Positions 7,982 to 16,746 of a stretch of DNA of 64,000 nt are shown piece after piece. The stretch lies in assembly GCF_039555535.1 (NCBI RefSeq), contig NZ_CP154630.1, forward strand, positions 1,563,001 through 1,627,000. Reading direction: 5' to 3'. The position numbers and the translations under genes were made by a program. Under the pieces are notes generated by a model. That model ran no database searches. It saw nothing but the letters and a program-made list of their open reading frames with translations, and was not told the origin of the DNA. The DNA comes from Stenotrophomonas maltophilia (GTDB taxonomy: Bacteria > Pseudomonadota > Gammaproteobacteria > Xanthomonadales > Xanthomonadaceae). Each line of letters begins with the position of its first letter. The stretch's first letter is position 1.

Positions 7982-8155
7982 ATGAGTGAGCGCGACAACA
8001 GCCAGGGCGACCCGAAGCAGGGCGTTCAGGAAAGCCGTCAGGACCGGAAGCAGGATGACGTGGCAAAGCGCCGGCCGGCGCAGCGTGATGAACAGGTGCG
8101 TGATGCGCATTCGCGTAGTCCGCGGCGGAAGGACGGCGGCGAGGAGCCGGCCTGA
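7982..8155 (+). CDS. Small very hydrophilic hypothetical protein, about 57 aa
   Basis: The ORF codes for a Lys/Arg/Asp/Glu/Gln-rich peptide (MSERDNSQGDPKQGVQESRQ at its start) with no hydrophobic segment and probably disordered. ATG at 7982 is chosen because AGGGAG (7970-7975) is 6 nt upstream; in-frame ATGs at 7967 and 7976 are less well placed. It may be a stress-type small protein; function unknown. Confidence 0.5.
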   Translation: MSERDNSQGDPKQGVQESRQDRKQDDVAKRRPAQRDEQVRDAHSRSPRRKDGGEEPA

Positions 8156-8173
8156 GCCGCGGGCGCTGGGAAG

Positions 8174-8207
8174 AAAAAACCCGCAGATCACGGGGATCTA
8201 CGGGTTC
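8174..8207 (-). terminator. Intrinsic terminator after tRNA-Ala
   Basis: On the minus strand, AACCCGTAGATC pairs almost perfectly with GATCTGCGGGTT, followed by TTTT. It begins about 10 nt after the tRNA CCA end. Confidence 0.85.
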
Positions 8208-8217
8208 TTCTGAATAG

Positions 8218-8293
<76 letters not shown>

Positions 8294-8306
8294 ACGGCAG
8301 GGTTTC

Positions 8307-8335
8307 AGTGTAGCGCTGCCTGCCGGGCTTGCCAA
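8307..8335 (-). promoter_or_regulatory. Sigma-70 promoter of tRNA-Ala
   Basis: Minus strand: TTGGCA, exactly 17 bp, TACACT, about 14 bp before the tRNA 5' end. A good match with optimal spacing. Confidence 0.7.
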
Positions 8336-8387
8336 GCGCCGGGCCGGGACGGTGGTCGCGCCGCGTCGGCTACCGCCCCTGACCGGT

Positions 8388-9314
8388 TCAGGACAGGGCC
8401 CGGCGCAGCAGCGCGCCGGCACGACGTGCTGCCACGTCGGTGCTGGCACTGACCGCGTGCAGGTGGATGCAGGCGTGGATCATCCCGGGCAAGCGCTCGA
8501 GCGTGCAGTCGACACCTGCCGCCTGCAGCCGCCGTGCGTACTGTTCGGCCTCATCCCGCAGCGGGTCGTGCTCGCAGCTGAGCACGGAGGCCGGCGCCAG
8601 CCCATGCAGATCCGTTGCATGGGCCGGCGAGGCCTGTGCCAGCGGCGGGTGCAGATCGCCAAGATAGGCCTGCCAGCAGCGCTGCATCAGTTCGGCACTG
8701 AGGTAGAAGCCACTGGCGTACTCGCGGTAGGAATCGCTGCCCATCCCTGCATCGAGTGCCGGGTACAGCAGCAACTGGTGGCGCGGTTGCGGCAGGCCAA
8801 GATCGCGCAGCTGCAGGCAGCACGCGGCGGCCAGATTGCCACCGGCGCTGTCGCCGCCGATCGCCAATCGCTGCGGGTCCACCCCGAGGAGCTCGGCGTT
8901 GTCCTGCAGCCACGACCAGGCATCGGCAAGGTCGTGCAGCGGCACCGGGAACGGGTGTTCCGGCGCCAGCCGGTAGCCCACGGCGACAATCACGCAGCCG
9001 CTGGCATTGGCCAGCGCGCGGCAGGGGCCGTCATAGACCGCCAGCGAACACTGGAACCATCCGCCGCCATGCGCGAACAACAACGCCGGTGCCGGTCCAT
9101 CGGGCAGCCCTTCCGGTGTGTAAAGGCGCACTTCCAACGCGTGGCCGTCGCGTGCGATCACCGCATGCTCGATCACATGCGCAACCGGCTCCGGCGCGCC
9201 CTGCAGCTGAGGCAGCGCGCTCTCGCTGATCGCACGCAGCTCGCGCAGGTCGTCCGGCAGTGGATGGGCCGCAACGGCATCGACGAACTGCTGCAGCGCG
9301 GGTTCAAGCTGCAT
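8388..9314 (-). CDS. Alpha/beta hydrolase, HSL-family esterase
   Basis: 308 residues of the hormone-sensitive-lipase family: oxyanion motif HGGGW (82-86), nucleophile Ser156 in GGDSAGGN, an Asp in HDPLRDEAE and a His in the MIHACIHLH segment complete the triad. It should hydrolyse short-chain acyl esters. The start at 9314 overlaps the preceding hydrolase by 11 nt, so translation of the two is probably coupled. It is the last gene of a three-gene minus-strand cluster. Confidence 0.88.
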   Translation of the reverse strand: MQLEPALQQFVDAVAAHPLPDDLRELRAISESALPQLQGAPEPVAHVIEHAVIARDGHALEVRLYTPEGLPDGPAPALLFAHGGGWFQCSLAVYDGPCRALANASGCVIVAVGYRLAPEHPFPVPLHDLADAWSWLQDNAELLGVDPQRLAIGGDSAGGNLAAACCLQLRDLGLPQPRHQLLLYPALDAGMGSDSYREYASGFYLSAELMQRCWQAYLGDLHPPLAQASPAHATDLHGLAPASVLSCEHDPLRDEAEQYARRLQAAGVDCTLERLPGMIHACIHLHAVSASTDVAARRAGALLRRALS

Positions 9315-10197
9315 GGCGCGCCTCCTGCAGGAACGGCAGCAGCTGCGCCAGGAACGCCTGCGGCGCTTCTTCCATGATGAAGTGGCCGCAGCCCGGCACG
9401 ATGCTGCCTCGCACGTTGTCGGCATGCGGTTGCAGGGTCAGCATCGGCGCATCGGCGGTGGCGTGCTCGGCGCCGATGGCCAGCACCGGCATCGCCAGCC
9501 GGCGCTGAGCACGTTCCTTGTTCTGGCGGATGGTTTCCGGAATCGCGCGGTACCAGGCGAAGCCGGCCCGCAGTGCACCGGGGCGGCTGTAGGCGGCGAT
9601 GTAGGTATCGGCAGCCACCGCGTCGCGGCGATATGACCAGCGGTCGAACATGAATTCCAGGTAGGCGCGCTCGCGACCGCTGATGAGTGCCTCGGGCAGG
9701 TCGGCCACCTGGTTGAACATGAAATGCCAGAGGAAGATGTTGTCGGCCGGTGCGGCGAAGATGCCCGGTTCCGGCGCCAGGCCGGGAATCACCGCTTCGG
9801 TGACCGCCAGTTGGCGCACCGCCTGCGGCTGGTCGCTGGCCAGTGCATAGGCAATCCACATGCCGATGTCATGCCCGACCACCTGGTAGCGCTCGTGGCC
9901 CAGTGCCTGCATGGTCTGGTGCAGGACGGCGGCGGCGCTGCCGGTGTCGTAACCGTGGCTGGGGCGATCGGATTCGCCGATGCCCGGCGGGTCCACGGCA
10001 ATCGCTTCGAAGCCGGCGTCGGCCAGGGCGTGCAGCACATGGCGCCAGGCATACCAGGTCTGCGGCCAGCCGGGAATCAGCAGCACCGGTTCGCCGTGGC
10101 CGGCGGAGACGCAATGCACGCGCTGGCCATCGATGCGCAGGTAGTGGTGGTGCAGGGTGTCGTCGCCGGCAGCGCCAGCGGGAAGGGAAGTCGTCAT
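9304..10197 (-). CDS. Alpha/beta hydrolase with Asp nucleophile (epoxide hydrolase/dehalogenase-like)
   Basis: 297 residues. Epoxide hydrolase-type motifs: GWPQTWYAWRHV (HGxP-like oxyanion loop near 43), DPPGIGESDRP, and the nucleophile elbow VVGHDIG with Asp110 instead of Ser, as in epoxide hydrolases and haloalkane dehalogenases. The catalytic His is in GCGHFIMEEAP. The reaction is probably hydrolysis of an epoxide or carbon-halogen bond. GGAG lies upstream of the ATG. It is the middle gene of the cluster behind the sugar-isomerase-like gene. Confidence 0.85.
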   Translation of the reverse strand: MTTSLPAGAAGDDTLHHHYLRIDGQRVHCVSAGHGEPVLLIPGWPQTWYAWRHVLHALADAGFEAIAVDPPGIGESDRPSHGYDTGSAAAVLHQTMQALGHERYQVVGHDIGMWIAYALASDQPQAVRQLAVTEAVIPGLAPEPGIFAAPADNIFLWHFMFNQVADLPEALISGRERAYLEFMFDRWSYRRDAVAADTYIAAYSRPGALRAGFAWYRAIPETIRQNKERAQRRLAMPVLAIGAEHATADAPMLTLQPHADNVRGSIVPGCGHFIMEEAPQAFLAQLLPFLQEARHAA

Positions 10198-10218
10198 GGG
10201 GGAGTGCTCCGTGGGGGC

Positions 10219-11274
10219 TCAGGCGATGCCGAGCATGTGCTGCATCTGCGCGGTGCTGATCGGTGCACCGGCGAAGTCGTCGAAGATCTTGTCGGTGACC
10301 GGAATGATGTGGTCGCGGATGAATGCAGCGCCTTCGCGTGCACCGGCTTCCTGGTCCTTCAGGCAGCACTCCCACTCCAGCGTCGCCCACCCCTGGTAGT
10401 CGTACTGGGCCAGCTTGGAGAAGATCGACTTGAAGTCGACCTGGCCATCGCCCAGCGAGCGGAAGCGACCGGCCCGTTCGGTCCAGTCGGCGTAGCCACC
10501 ATAGATGCCCTGGCGGCCGCTGGGACGGAACTCCGCATCCTTGACATGGAACATGCGGATCAGCGGGTGATAGATGTCCAGGTACTCCAGGTAGTCCAGC
10601 TGCTGCAGCACGAAGTGGCTGGGATCGAACAGGATGCGGCAGCGCTGGTGCTGGCCGACGCGTTCGAAGAAGCGCTCGAAGCTGGTGCCGTCATGCAGGT
10701 CTTCGCTGGGATGGATCTCGTAACAGAGGTTGATGCCGTTGTCCTCGCAGGTATCGAGGATCGGCCGCCAGCGGCGCGCCAGTTCGTCGAAGGCGGCATC
10801 GATCAGGCCCGGCGGGCGCTGCGGGAACGGGAACAGGTAGGGCCAGGCGAAGGAGCCGGAGAAGGTGCCCATGTCCTGCAGGCCCAGCCGGCGGGAGGCA
10901 CGGGCGGCCAGGTGCAGTTGCTGCTGCGCCCATTCGCTGCGCGCCTTCGGGTTGCCGCGCAGTGCTTCCGGCGCGAAGCCATCGCAGAGTTCATCGTAGG
11001 CCGGATGCACGGCCACCAGCTGGCCAAGGATGTGGGTGGTGAGCTCGCTGACCTGCAGGCCGTGCTCGGCCAGGGTGCCGCGGATGTCGTCGCAGTAGTC
11101 CTGGCTGTCGGCGGCGGTGGCCAGGTCGAACAGGCGTGCATCCCAGGCCGGGATCTGCAGTGCCTTGAAACCGTGTCCAGCGGCCCACTCGGCAATGCTG
11201 GCAAGTGAGTTGAACGGTGCCTGGTCGCCGGCGAACTGCGCCAGGTGCAGGCTGGGGCCCTTGAGGGTCTGCAT
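10219..11274 (-). CDS. Sugar phosphate isomerase/epimerase (xylose-isomerase-like TIM barrel)
   Basis: 351 residues. Typical AP-endonuclease-2/xylose-isomerase-like barrel features include NLCYEIHPSED, ILFDPSHFVLQQ, RMFHVKDAEF and the late GWATLEWECC; the E, D and H residues there form the divalent metal site of the family. The sugar-type substrate is unknown. The start at 11274 (MQTLKGPSLHL) has GGAG 6 nt upstream; an earlier in-frame ATG at 11304 would lie inside the palindromic operator. It is the first gene of the cluster and divergent from the TetR gene. Confidence 0.85.
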   Translation of the reverse strand: MQTLKGPSLHLAQFAGDQAPFNSLASIAEWAAGHGFKALQIPAWDARLFDLATAADSQDYCDDIRGTLAEHGLQVSELTTHILGQLVAVHPAYDELCDGFAPEALRGNPKARSEWAQQQLHLAARASRRLGLQDMGTFSGSFAWPYLFPFPQRPPGLIDAAFDELARRWRPILDTCEDNGINLCYEIHPSEDLHDGTSFERFFERVGQHQRCRILFDPSHFVLQQLDYLEYLDIYHPLIRMFHVKDAEFRPSGRQGIYGGYADWTERAGRFRSLGDGQVDFKSIFSKLAQYDYQGWATLEWECCLKDQEAGAREGAAFIRDHIIPVTDKIFDDFAGAPISTAQMQHMLGIA

Positions 11275-11289
11275 GTGTTGCTCCAATTG

Positions 11290-11305
11290 TTTGTCAGTCG
11301 ACAAA
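11290..11305. promoter_or_regulatory. Candidate TetR-family operator
   Basis: TTTGTC-AGTC-GACAAA is a perfect 6-4-6 inverted repeat. It lies 16 bp upstream of the isomerase start and 70 bp upstream of the TetR gene, the usual position for an operator controlling both directions. Confidence 0.6.
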
Positions 11306-11375
11306 GAATAGGCGCGACTCTCGCGATGGTCAACACCCGCGTTACACTGCGCGCCTCACTGGAGCAGGCAGGCAG

Positions 11376-11957
11376 ATGGCAGGGCGACCGCGCGAATTCG
11401 ACAGGGACCAGGCGTTGCGCAAGGCGATGCTGCTGTTCTGGCAGCACGGCTACGAAGGCACGTCGATGTCGGCACTGGTCGAAACGCTGGGCATTGCTTC
11501 TGCACGCATCTACGCCGCGTTCGGCAGCAAGGAGCAGTTGTTCCGCGAAGCCGTGGCGCTGTACGAAGAGGGCGAGGGTGGTTTCGCGCCGCGCGCGCTG
11601 GAGCAGGCCACGCTGCGTGAGGCGATCGGGTCCATGCTGCGCGAGGCGGTGCTGACCTACACCCGTCGTGGGCGTCCGCATGGCTGCCTGGTGGTATCTT
11701 CGGCCAGCAGCGTGTCGCCCGATGGCGAAGGCGTGCGGGACTGGTTGGCCAGCCATCGTCGCCAGCGCACGGCGGCGATCATCGCGCGGCTGCAGCAGGC
11801 GCAGGCCGAGGGTGAGCTGGCCGACGGCGCGGCGGTGCAGGCGCTGGGCGACCACTTCGCCACGGTGCTGCATGGCATCTCGGTGCAGGCGCGTGACGGC
11901 ATCAGCCGCGAGCGCCTGCTGGCGATGGTCGATGTCGCGTTGACCCCGCTGCCCTGA
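11376..11957 (+). CDS. TetR/AcrR family transcriptional regulator
   Basis: 193 residues: N-terminal HTH domain (AGRPREFDRDQALRKAMLLF, then MSALVETLGIASARIYAAFG with the recognition helix), followed by a helical ligand-binding domain. The sequence around RGRPHGCLVVSSA is like that of the TetR group controlling oxidoreductase/hydrolase genes. By position it probably represses the divergent cluster and itself through the palindrome at 11290-11305, with a small hydrophobic compound as inducer (inference). Confidence 0.9.
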   Translation: MAGRPREFDRDQALRKAMLLFWQHGYEGTSMSALVETLGIASARIYAAFGSKEQLFREAVALYEEGEGGFAPRALEQATLREAIGSMLREAVLTYTRRGRPHGCLVVSSASSVSPDGEGVRDWLASHRRQRTAAIIARLQQAQAEGELADGAAVQALGDHFATVLHGISVQARDGISRERLLAMVDVALTPLP

Positions 11958-12137
11958 GTCAAGCCTTCAGGGCGTGCGGAATGCCCTGTGACTGTGCCGA
12001 AACCGCTTGTTTCGCCGGGTTTGGGTGCTTCGCAACGAAATCGTAACAATTTGGGGGATAATGGCCGCTTGCGCAGTTTTCCTCCTTTTTGCCGCCCGGC
12101 CCGCGCAGGCCGCACGGACGCCTCCTCAGAGCATTGC

Positions 12138-14468
12138 ATGCCCTCCCATACCGATTCCCGCCGCCTGTCGGGTCTGTCGTCTTCCCTTGTTTCCTTCCGC
12201 CGCCACCCGCTGGCACTGGCCTGTGCCGGTCTGGCCCTGGTCGGCAGCTTCGGTGCCGCCGCGCAGGACAGTGCGCCGACCCCGACCGGCCTGGACACGA
12301 TCACCGTGACCGCCGAACACCGCGAGCAGAACCTGCAGGAAGTGCCGGTCTCGGTCGGTGTGGTGCAGGGCGAGCGCATGCGCGACTTCACCGCCGGCGG
12401 CGACGACACCCTGCTGGCGCTGTCCGGCCGCGTGCCGAGCCTGTATGCGGAAACCACCACCGGCCGCATCTTCCCGCGCTTCTACATCCGCGGCCTGGGC
12501 AACATCGACTTCTACCTGGGTGCCTCGCAGCCGGTCTCGATCATCCAGGACGACGTGGTGCTGGAGCACGTGGTGCTGAAGTCCAACCCGGTCTATGACG
12601 TGGACCAGGTGGAAGTGCTGCGCGGCCCGCAGGGCTCGCTGTTCGGTCGCAACACCACCGCCGGCATCGTCAAGTTCGACACCCTGAAGCCGACCCAGGA
12701 CTACACCGGCCGCGTCAGCGCCAGCTACGCCACCTACAACAGCGTGTCGATCGACGGCGGCTTCGGCGGCCCGATCAACGACGTCGCCTCGTTCCGCGTG
12801 TCGGCCCTGTACCAGCACCGCGACGACTATGTCGACAACACCTACAAGGGCCCGAGCGCCGATGGCACGGTCAGCCCGAAGAAGAACGCCATGGGCGGCT
12901 TCGATGACCGCAATGTGCGTGCGCAGCTGCTGCTGACTCCGAGCGACCAGTTCTCGATCCTGGCCTCGGCCCACGCCCGCGATTACGAAGGCACCTCGAC
13001 CCTGTTCCTGCGCGGTGCGCTGACCAAGGGCTCGAACAAGACCGACGTGCCGCGCGACAAGGTTGCCTACGACGAAGCCGACAACAACCCGCAGGCGTAC
13101 AAGACCTACGGCGGCTCGGTGAAGGCACGCTACGACTTCGGTGCGATCGACTTCACCTCGATCACTGCCTACGAGACCACCTCCGGTTACAGCCGTGGCG
13201 ACACCGACGGTGGCGCAGCGGCGAACTTCCCGGTGAACGGCGTGCCGAACGGCTACGGCCAGTCGATGGGCCGCATCCGCGACCTGGACCAGTGGACCCA
13301 GGAATTCCGCCTGGCCAGCCATGACGACAGTGCGCTGCAGTGGCAGGCCGGTGCGTTCTACTTCAACGGCAGCGACACCACCGACTTCTACCAGCGCGCG
13401 TGGTTCCTGCAGGGCGCGGCACGTAACCCGAACAACTGGGTGCGCCTGCGCAACAAGAACACCTCGTGGGCCGGTTTCGGCCAGATCAGCTACGCCTTCA
13501 CCGACAAGTTCACCGTCACCGCTGGCCTGCGCCAGACCAAGGACGAGAAGCACACGCGCCTGCTGAAGACCGCTGATACCGCCGCCGGCGTGGTCACCTA
13601 CAAGGGCCGCACCGACGTCAAGATGTCCGACACCACCCCGAGCTGGGATCTGAGCGCCATGTATCAGATCACCCCGGACGTGAGCGTCTACGCCAAGGTC
13701 GCCCGCGGCTTCCGCGGCCCGACCATCCAGGGCCGTTCGGCAGTGTTCAATGCCGACTTCACTACCGCCGATTCCGAGACCATCCTGTCCTGGGAAGCGG
13801 GCGTGAAGAGCAGCCTGTGGGACAACCGCCTGCGCCTGAACGCCACCGCGTTCACCTACACCGTCAACGACATCCAGCTCAACGGCAACGATTCGGACGG
13901 CAACGGCGTGCTGTTCAACGCCGACAAGGCCAAGGCCTACGGCTTCGAAGCGGACATGGAACTGCGCCCGATCCCGAACCTGACCCTGAGTGCCGGCCTG
14001 AGCCTGCTGCACAGCGAGATCAAGGACAAGCGCGTGTACGCGCAGGTCTGCGGCCTCAACGGCCAGGTGGTCTGCACGGTGAATGACCCGACCATCAAGG
14101 TCGGCGCCAACACCTTCGCGCAGATCGACGGCAACCCGCTGCCGAACGCGCCGAAGTACAACGTGAACCTGGCCGCCCGTTACGACTTCCCGGTCAGCGA
14201 CGCTGGCACCATGTTCGTCTCCACCGACTGGAACAAGCAGGGTTACACCAGCTTCGTGCTGTACGACAGCAAGGAGTTCAACTCCAAGGGTGACTTCGAA
14301 GGCGGCCTGAAGATCGGCTACTCGGGCAACTACGGTGCCTACGAAGTGGCGCTTTTCGCGCGCAACATCACCAACGAGAAGAACCTCAAGGGCGTGATCG
14401 AGAATTACATGGCCGCGGTCTACAACGAACCGCGCACCGTGGGTGTCTCGCTGAACATGAACTGGTAA
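12138..14468 (+). CDS. TonB-dependent outer-membrane receptor
   Basis: 776 residues: signal peptide (cleaving near FGAAAQD), a TonB-box-like TITVTAEHR, the plug domain (QEVPVSVGVVQGERM, FYIRGLGN, VEVLRGPQGSLFGRN) and a 22-strand barrel ending in aromatic Trp (SLNMNW). It imports a substrate across the outer membrane using TonB-ExbBD energy. The type resembles the large Xanthomonad group used for plant- or polymer-derived nutrients rather than classical siderophore receptors. A GATAAT hexamer at 12057-12062 could be the -10, but I see no clear -35. Confidence 0.92.
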   Translation: MPSHTDSRRLSGLSSSLVSFRRHPLALACAGLALVGSFGAAAQDSAPTPTGLDTITVTAEHREQNLQEVPVSVGVVQGERMRDFTAGGDDTLLALSGRVPSLYAETTTGRIFPRFYIRGLGNIDFYLGASQPVSIIQDDVVLEHVVLKSNPVYDVDQVEVLRGPQGSLFGRNTTAGIVKFDTLKPTQDYTGRVSASYATYNSVSIDGGFGGPINDVASFRVSALYQHRDDYVDNTYKGPSADGTVSPKKNAMGGFDDRNVRAQLLLTPSDQFSILASAHARDYEGTSTLFLRGALTKGSNKTDVPRDKVAYDEADNNPQAYKTYGGSVKARYDFGAIDFTSITAYETTSGYSRGDTDGGAAANFPVNGVPNGYGQSMGRIRDLDQWTQEFRLASHDDSALQWQAGAFYFNGSDTTDFYQRAWFLQGAARNPNNWVRLRNKNTSWAGFGQISYAFTDKFTVTAGLRQTKDEKHTRLLKTADTAAGVVTYKGRTDVKMSDTTPSWDLSAMYQITPDVSVYAKVARGFRGPTIQGRSAVFNADFTTADSETILSWEAGVKSSLWDNRLRLNATAFTYTVNDIQLNGNDSDGNGVLFNADKAKAYGFEADMELRPIPNLTLSAGLSLLHSEIKDKRVYAQVCGLNGQVVCTVNDPTIKVGANTFAQIDGNPLPNAPKYNVNLAARYDFPVSDAGTMFVSTDWNKQGYTSFVLYDSKEFNSKGDFEGGLKIGYSGNYGAYEVALFARNITNEKNLKGVIENYMAAVYNEPRTVGVSLNMNW

Positions 14469-14517
14469 GGCTCTGGCGCGGTGGTGGGTTCTCCCGTCAT
14501 CGCACCGCTGGAATGCA

Positions 14518-14549
14518 AAGGGCGGCCCGGAGTTCCGGGCCGCCCTTTT
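14518..14549. terminator. Bidirectional terminator
   Basis: AAAGGGCGGCCCGG/CCGGGCCGCCCTTTT with a 4-nt loop, A-run on one side and T-run on the other, between convergent genes (receptor and DUF4034-like protein). Confidence 0.92.
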
Positions 14550-14556
14550 CGTTGTT

Positions 14557-16629
14557 TCAGACTGCGGTAAGGTCGCTGTCCTGGCTGCGCTGGCCGAAGG
14601 TCAGGGCCCAGGTGGCGCTGTCCACCTGCTGGCGGTCCTGCGCCTGCTGCTTGCGCGCGCGGCTGGCGCCGAACCAGCGGCCTTCGCCGTTGATCAACGG
14701 CGCCATGCGCACCACATCCACGTACTCCGTATCGATCTCGCTGGCGCGCTGCAGCCAGGTCAGGGCCAGGAAGGCGTTGGCCGGCACGCCGTTGCCGAAG
14801 TGGTAGATGTCGGCCAGGTAGCCGGCGGCCCACAGCTTGTCGTTGTCCTCACCGCGCCACCACAGCGGAATCAGGGCGCGTTCGACCGCTTCGCGCTTGT
14901 GCGCGTCGTTCTGGCCATCGAAGGCCAGGCAGGCCAGGTTGCGGCAGGTCGGGCCCCACACGCGTTCACCGGCGTCGGCTTCGCGCAGGCAGCGCAGGTA
15001 CAGTTCGCGCGCACGCGCTTCGTTGTCAGCGCCACCGGCCGCAACCAGGCGCACGCCAAGGTTGTAGGTGGCGATCAGGTCGCCGCCTTCGACGGCACGC
15101 TCCTGCCAGTACAGAGCCTTCTGGGCATCAACGAAGTCCGGCTGGTCGCGGCCGCCCAGCCGGCCCTTGTACAGGTCGCACAGCGCGGCCATCGCACCGG
15201 CGTCGCCGTCGTCGGCCATGCGCTGCAACAACGACAGGCCCGCGTCCTGCGAGACATCGCAGAACAGGTTGGACGCAAAGGTGACCGTGGATGTCTTCTG
15301 CTGCGCCGCCAGTTTCAGGGCGCGCTGCAGCAAGGGCTGCGCACGTGCCGGATCGGCTGCCTGGCCGAGCAGCCCATGCTCGATGGCGGTAGCCGCCCAG
15401 AGCAGGCCGAGCGCCGAATCACCTTCGCGGGCGGCGTAGTCCACCACCTGCGCGAACAGCGTTTCGGCCCCTTCAACATGAGCGAACCAGGTGCAGGCCT
15501 CCAGGCTGCTGAAACCACCGTGCAGGACCATGTCACGATCCAGTGCCCACGCATGCTGCAGGTCCTCAAGCGCGGCCTGCATGCATCCGGCATCCCATTG
15601 CACCTGGTCTTCGATCTCCTCGATGCGCCCGAGATGAAAGCGGAGTGCGGCGCGCTGGATCAGGACTTCAGCGCGCACGTAGCCCTCCAGGTGCCAGTCC
15701 AGGATCTGTGCGTACGCGCGCTCATGCACGGCCACCGCTTCGGCATCGCCGCGGCGCGGCAGCTCGCCCATCCAGTCCTGTTCCTTGCACCAGCGCAATG
15801 CGTTGCGCTGTGCCAGCTCCAGGCCTCGGCACCAGCTGCCTTCGATGAAATCCTCCATCGCCTCGTGGCTGCCGCCCCAGCGCGGGTACAGGTAGTAGAG
15901 GGTGTCTTCCAGCGTCCCCAGGTCGTCCGGACGCTGTTCCAGCACCAGGCGCATCCAGTACGCGAGGGGGGCATCGAATTCGTCCTCGCTGCGATCGCGC
16001 AACAGCGGCGGCAGGCATTCCGGCAGGTGCTGCAGGGGCGCACCGAAGCGCGACAGCAACTGCAATGCCTGCGGCCACGCCTGCGGATAGTGCTCGGCCA
16101 GGGCGGCTTCATCGGACTCCGGCGATTGCCCCGCCTGGAGCGCGCGCAGCCAGTTTGGTTCGCGCAGGTAGCTGGTGATGCGCTTGATGCCATCCAGCGC
16201 CAGCGCCGGTCGCTGCGACAGCGCGATCGCCTGCAGATAGGCATGCACGGCGTGGTCGCGCGCCTGCTGTGCGGCCAGCCACTGGCTGTCTTCCACCAGC
16301 GCGGCCACGTCGGCGCTGCGCAGGGCGCCAGCGGCCGATTCCCAGCAGGCACCCAGGCGCAGGCGTGCGTAATAGCTGTGCGGATCGGCGGCAACCCACC
16401 GTTGCGCCTGCTGCAGGCGCTCATCCAGGGGCAGCGCCGTGTCCTGCAGGTTGCGCAGGCGCCAGCGGATGCCGGGCAGTGGCCGAGCGCCGTTCAGCCA
16501 GGCCTGTTCGTGTGGTGCCAGCAGTGCATCCAGCGCTGCGTAGTCCTGTTCCTGCAGTGCGCTGCGCGCCTGCGCGCGCCAGGCCAGGTCGCCCATGGAA
16601 AGGCCGTCTTTCGCAAGTCCATTTGTCAT
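14557..16629 (-). CDS. Large DUF4034/Sel1-like helical repeat protein
   Basis: 690 residues, probably cytosolic (no signal or membrane helix). The N-terminal part, with YAALDALLAPHEQAWLNG and AADPHSYYARLRLG, resembles DUF4034 proteins. The C-terminal half has Sel1/TPR-like repeats (ALYWQERAVEGGDLIATYNL, YLADIYHFGNGVPANAFLAL). Such proteins act as scaffolds, sometimes linked to secretion or polymorphic toxin loci; no such neighbour is seen here. ATG 16629 is chosen over 16596 on a weak GGA spacing. A 7-bp inverted repeat lies 15 bp upstream. Confidence 0.7.
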   Translation of the reverse strand: MTNGLAKDGLSMGDLAWRAQARSALQEQDYAALDALLAPHEQAWLNGARPLPGIRWRLRNLQDTALPLDERLQQAQRWVAADPHSYYARLRLGACWESAAGALRSADVAALVEDSQWLAAQQARDHAVHAYLQAIALSQRPALALDGIKRITSYLREPNWLRALQAGQSPESDEAALAEHYPQAWPQALQLLSRFGAPLQHLPECLPPLLRDRSEDEFDAPLAYWMRLVLEQRPDDLGTLEDTLYYLYPRWGGSHEAMEDFIEGSWCRGLELAQRNALRWCKEQDWMGELPRRGDAEAVAVHERAYAQILDWHLEGYVRAEVLIQRAALRFHLGRIEEIEDQVQWDAGCMQAALEDLQHAWALDRDMVLHGGFSSLEACTWFAHVEGAETLFAQVVDYAAREGDSALGLLWAATAIEHGLLGQAADPARAQPLLQRALKLAAQQKTSTVTFASNLFCDVSQDAGLSLLQRMADDGDAGAMAALCDLYKGRLGGRDQPDFVDAQKALYWQERAVEGGDLIATYNLGVRLVAAGGADNEARARELYLRCLREADAGERVWGPTCRNLACLAFDGQNDAHKREAVERALIPLWWRGEDNDKLWAAGYLADIYHFGNGVPANAFLALTWLQRASEIDTEYVDVVRMAPLINGEGRWFGASRARKQQAQDRQQVDSATWALTFGQRSQDSDLTAV

Positions 16630-16643
16630 CTGATGCAATCCAA

Positions 16644-16663
16644 CAATAGCGGGGACGCTATTG
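16644..16663. promoter_or_regulatory. Inverted repeat CAATAGC-N6-GCTATTG
   Basis: Perfect 7-bp arms located 15-34 bp upstream of the DUF4034-like gene, where an operator or a 5' UTR hairpin would act. No known regulator could be assigned. Confidence 0.45.
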
Positions 16664-16746
16664 GACAGGTCCACGCGCGCGCCGGCAAGCGTGGCAGATG
16701 CTCATGTCTGCGGTGCCGGCGCCGGTTTGCCCGGCGCCGGTTGGTC

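Noticed and set aside
12051..12062. Promoter for the TonB receptor at GATAAT
   Set aside because: A reasonable -10 hexamer, but no -35 at 16-18 bp spacing, so it is not listed as a feature.
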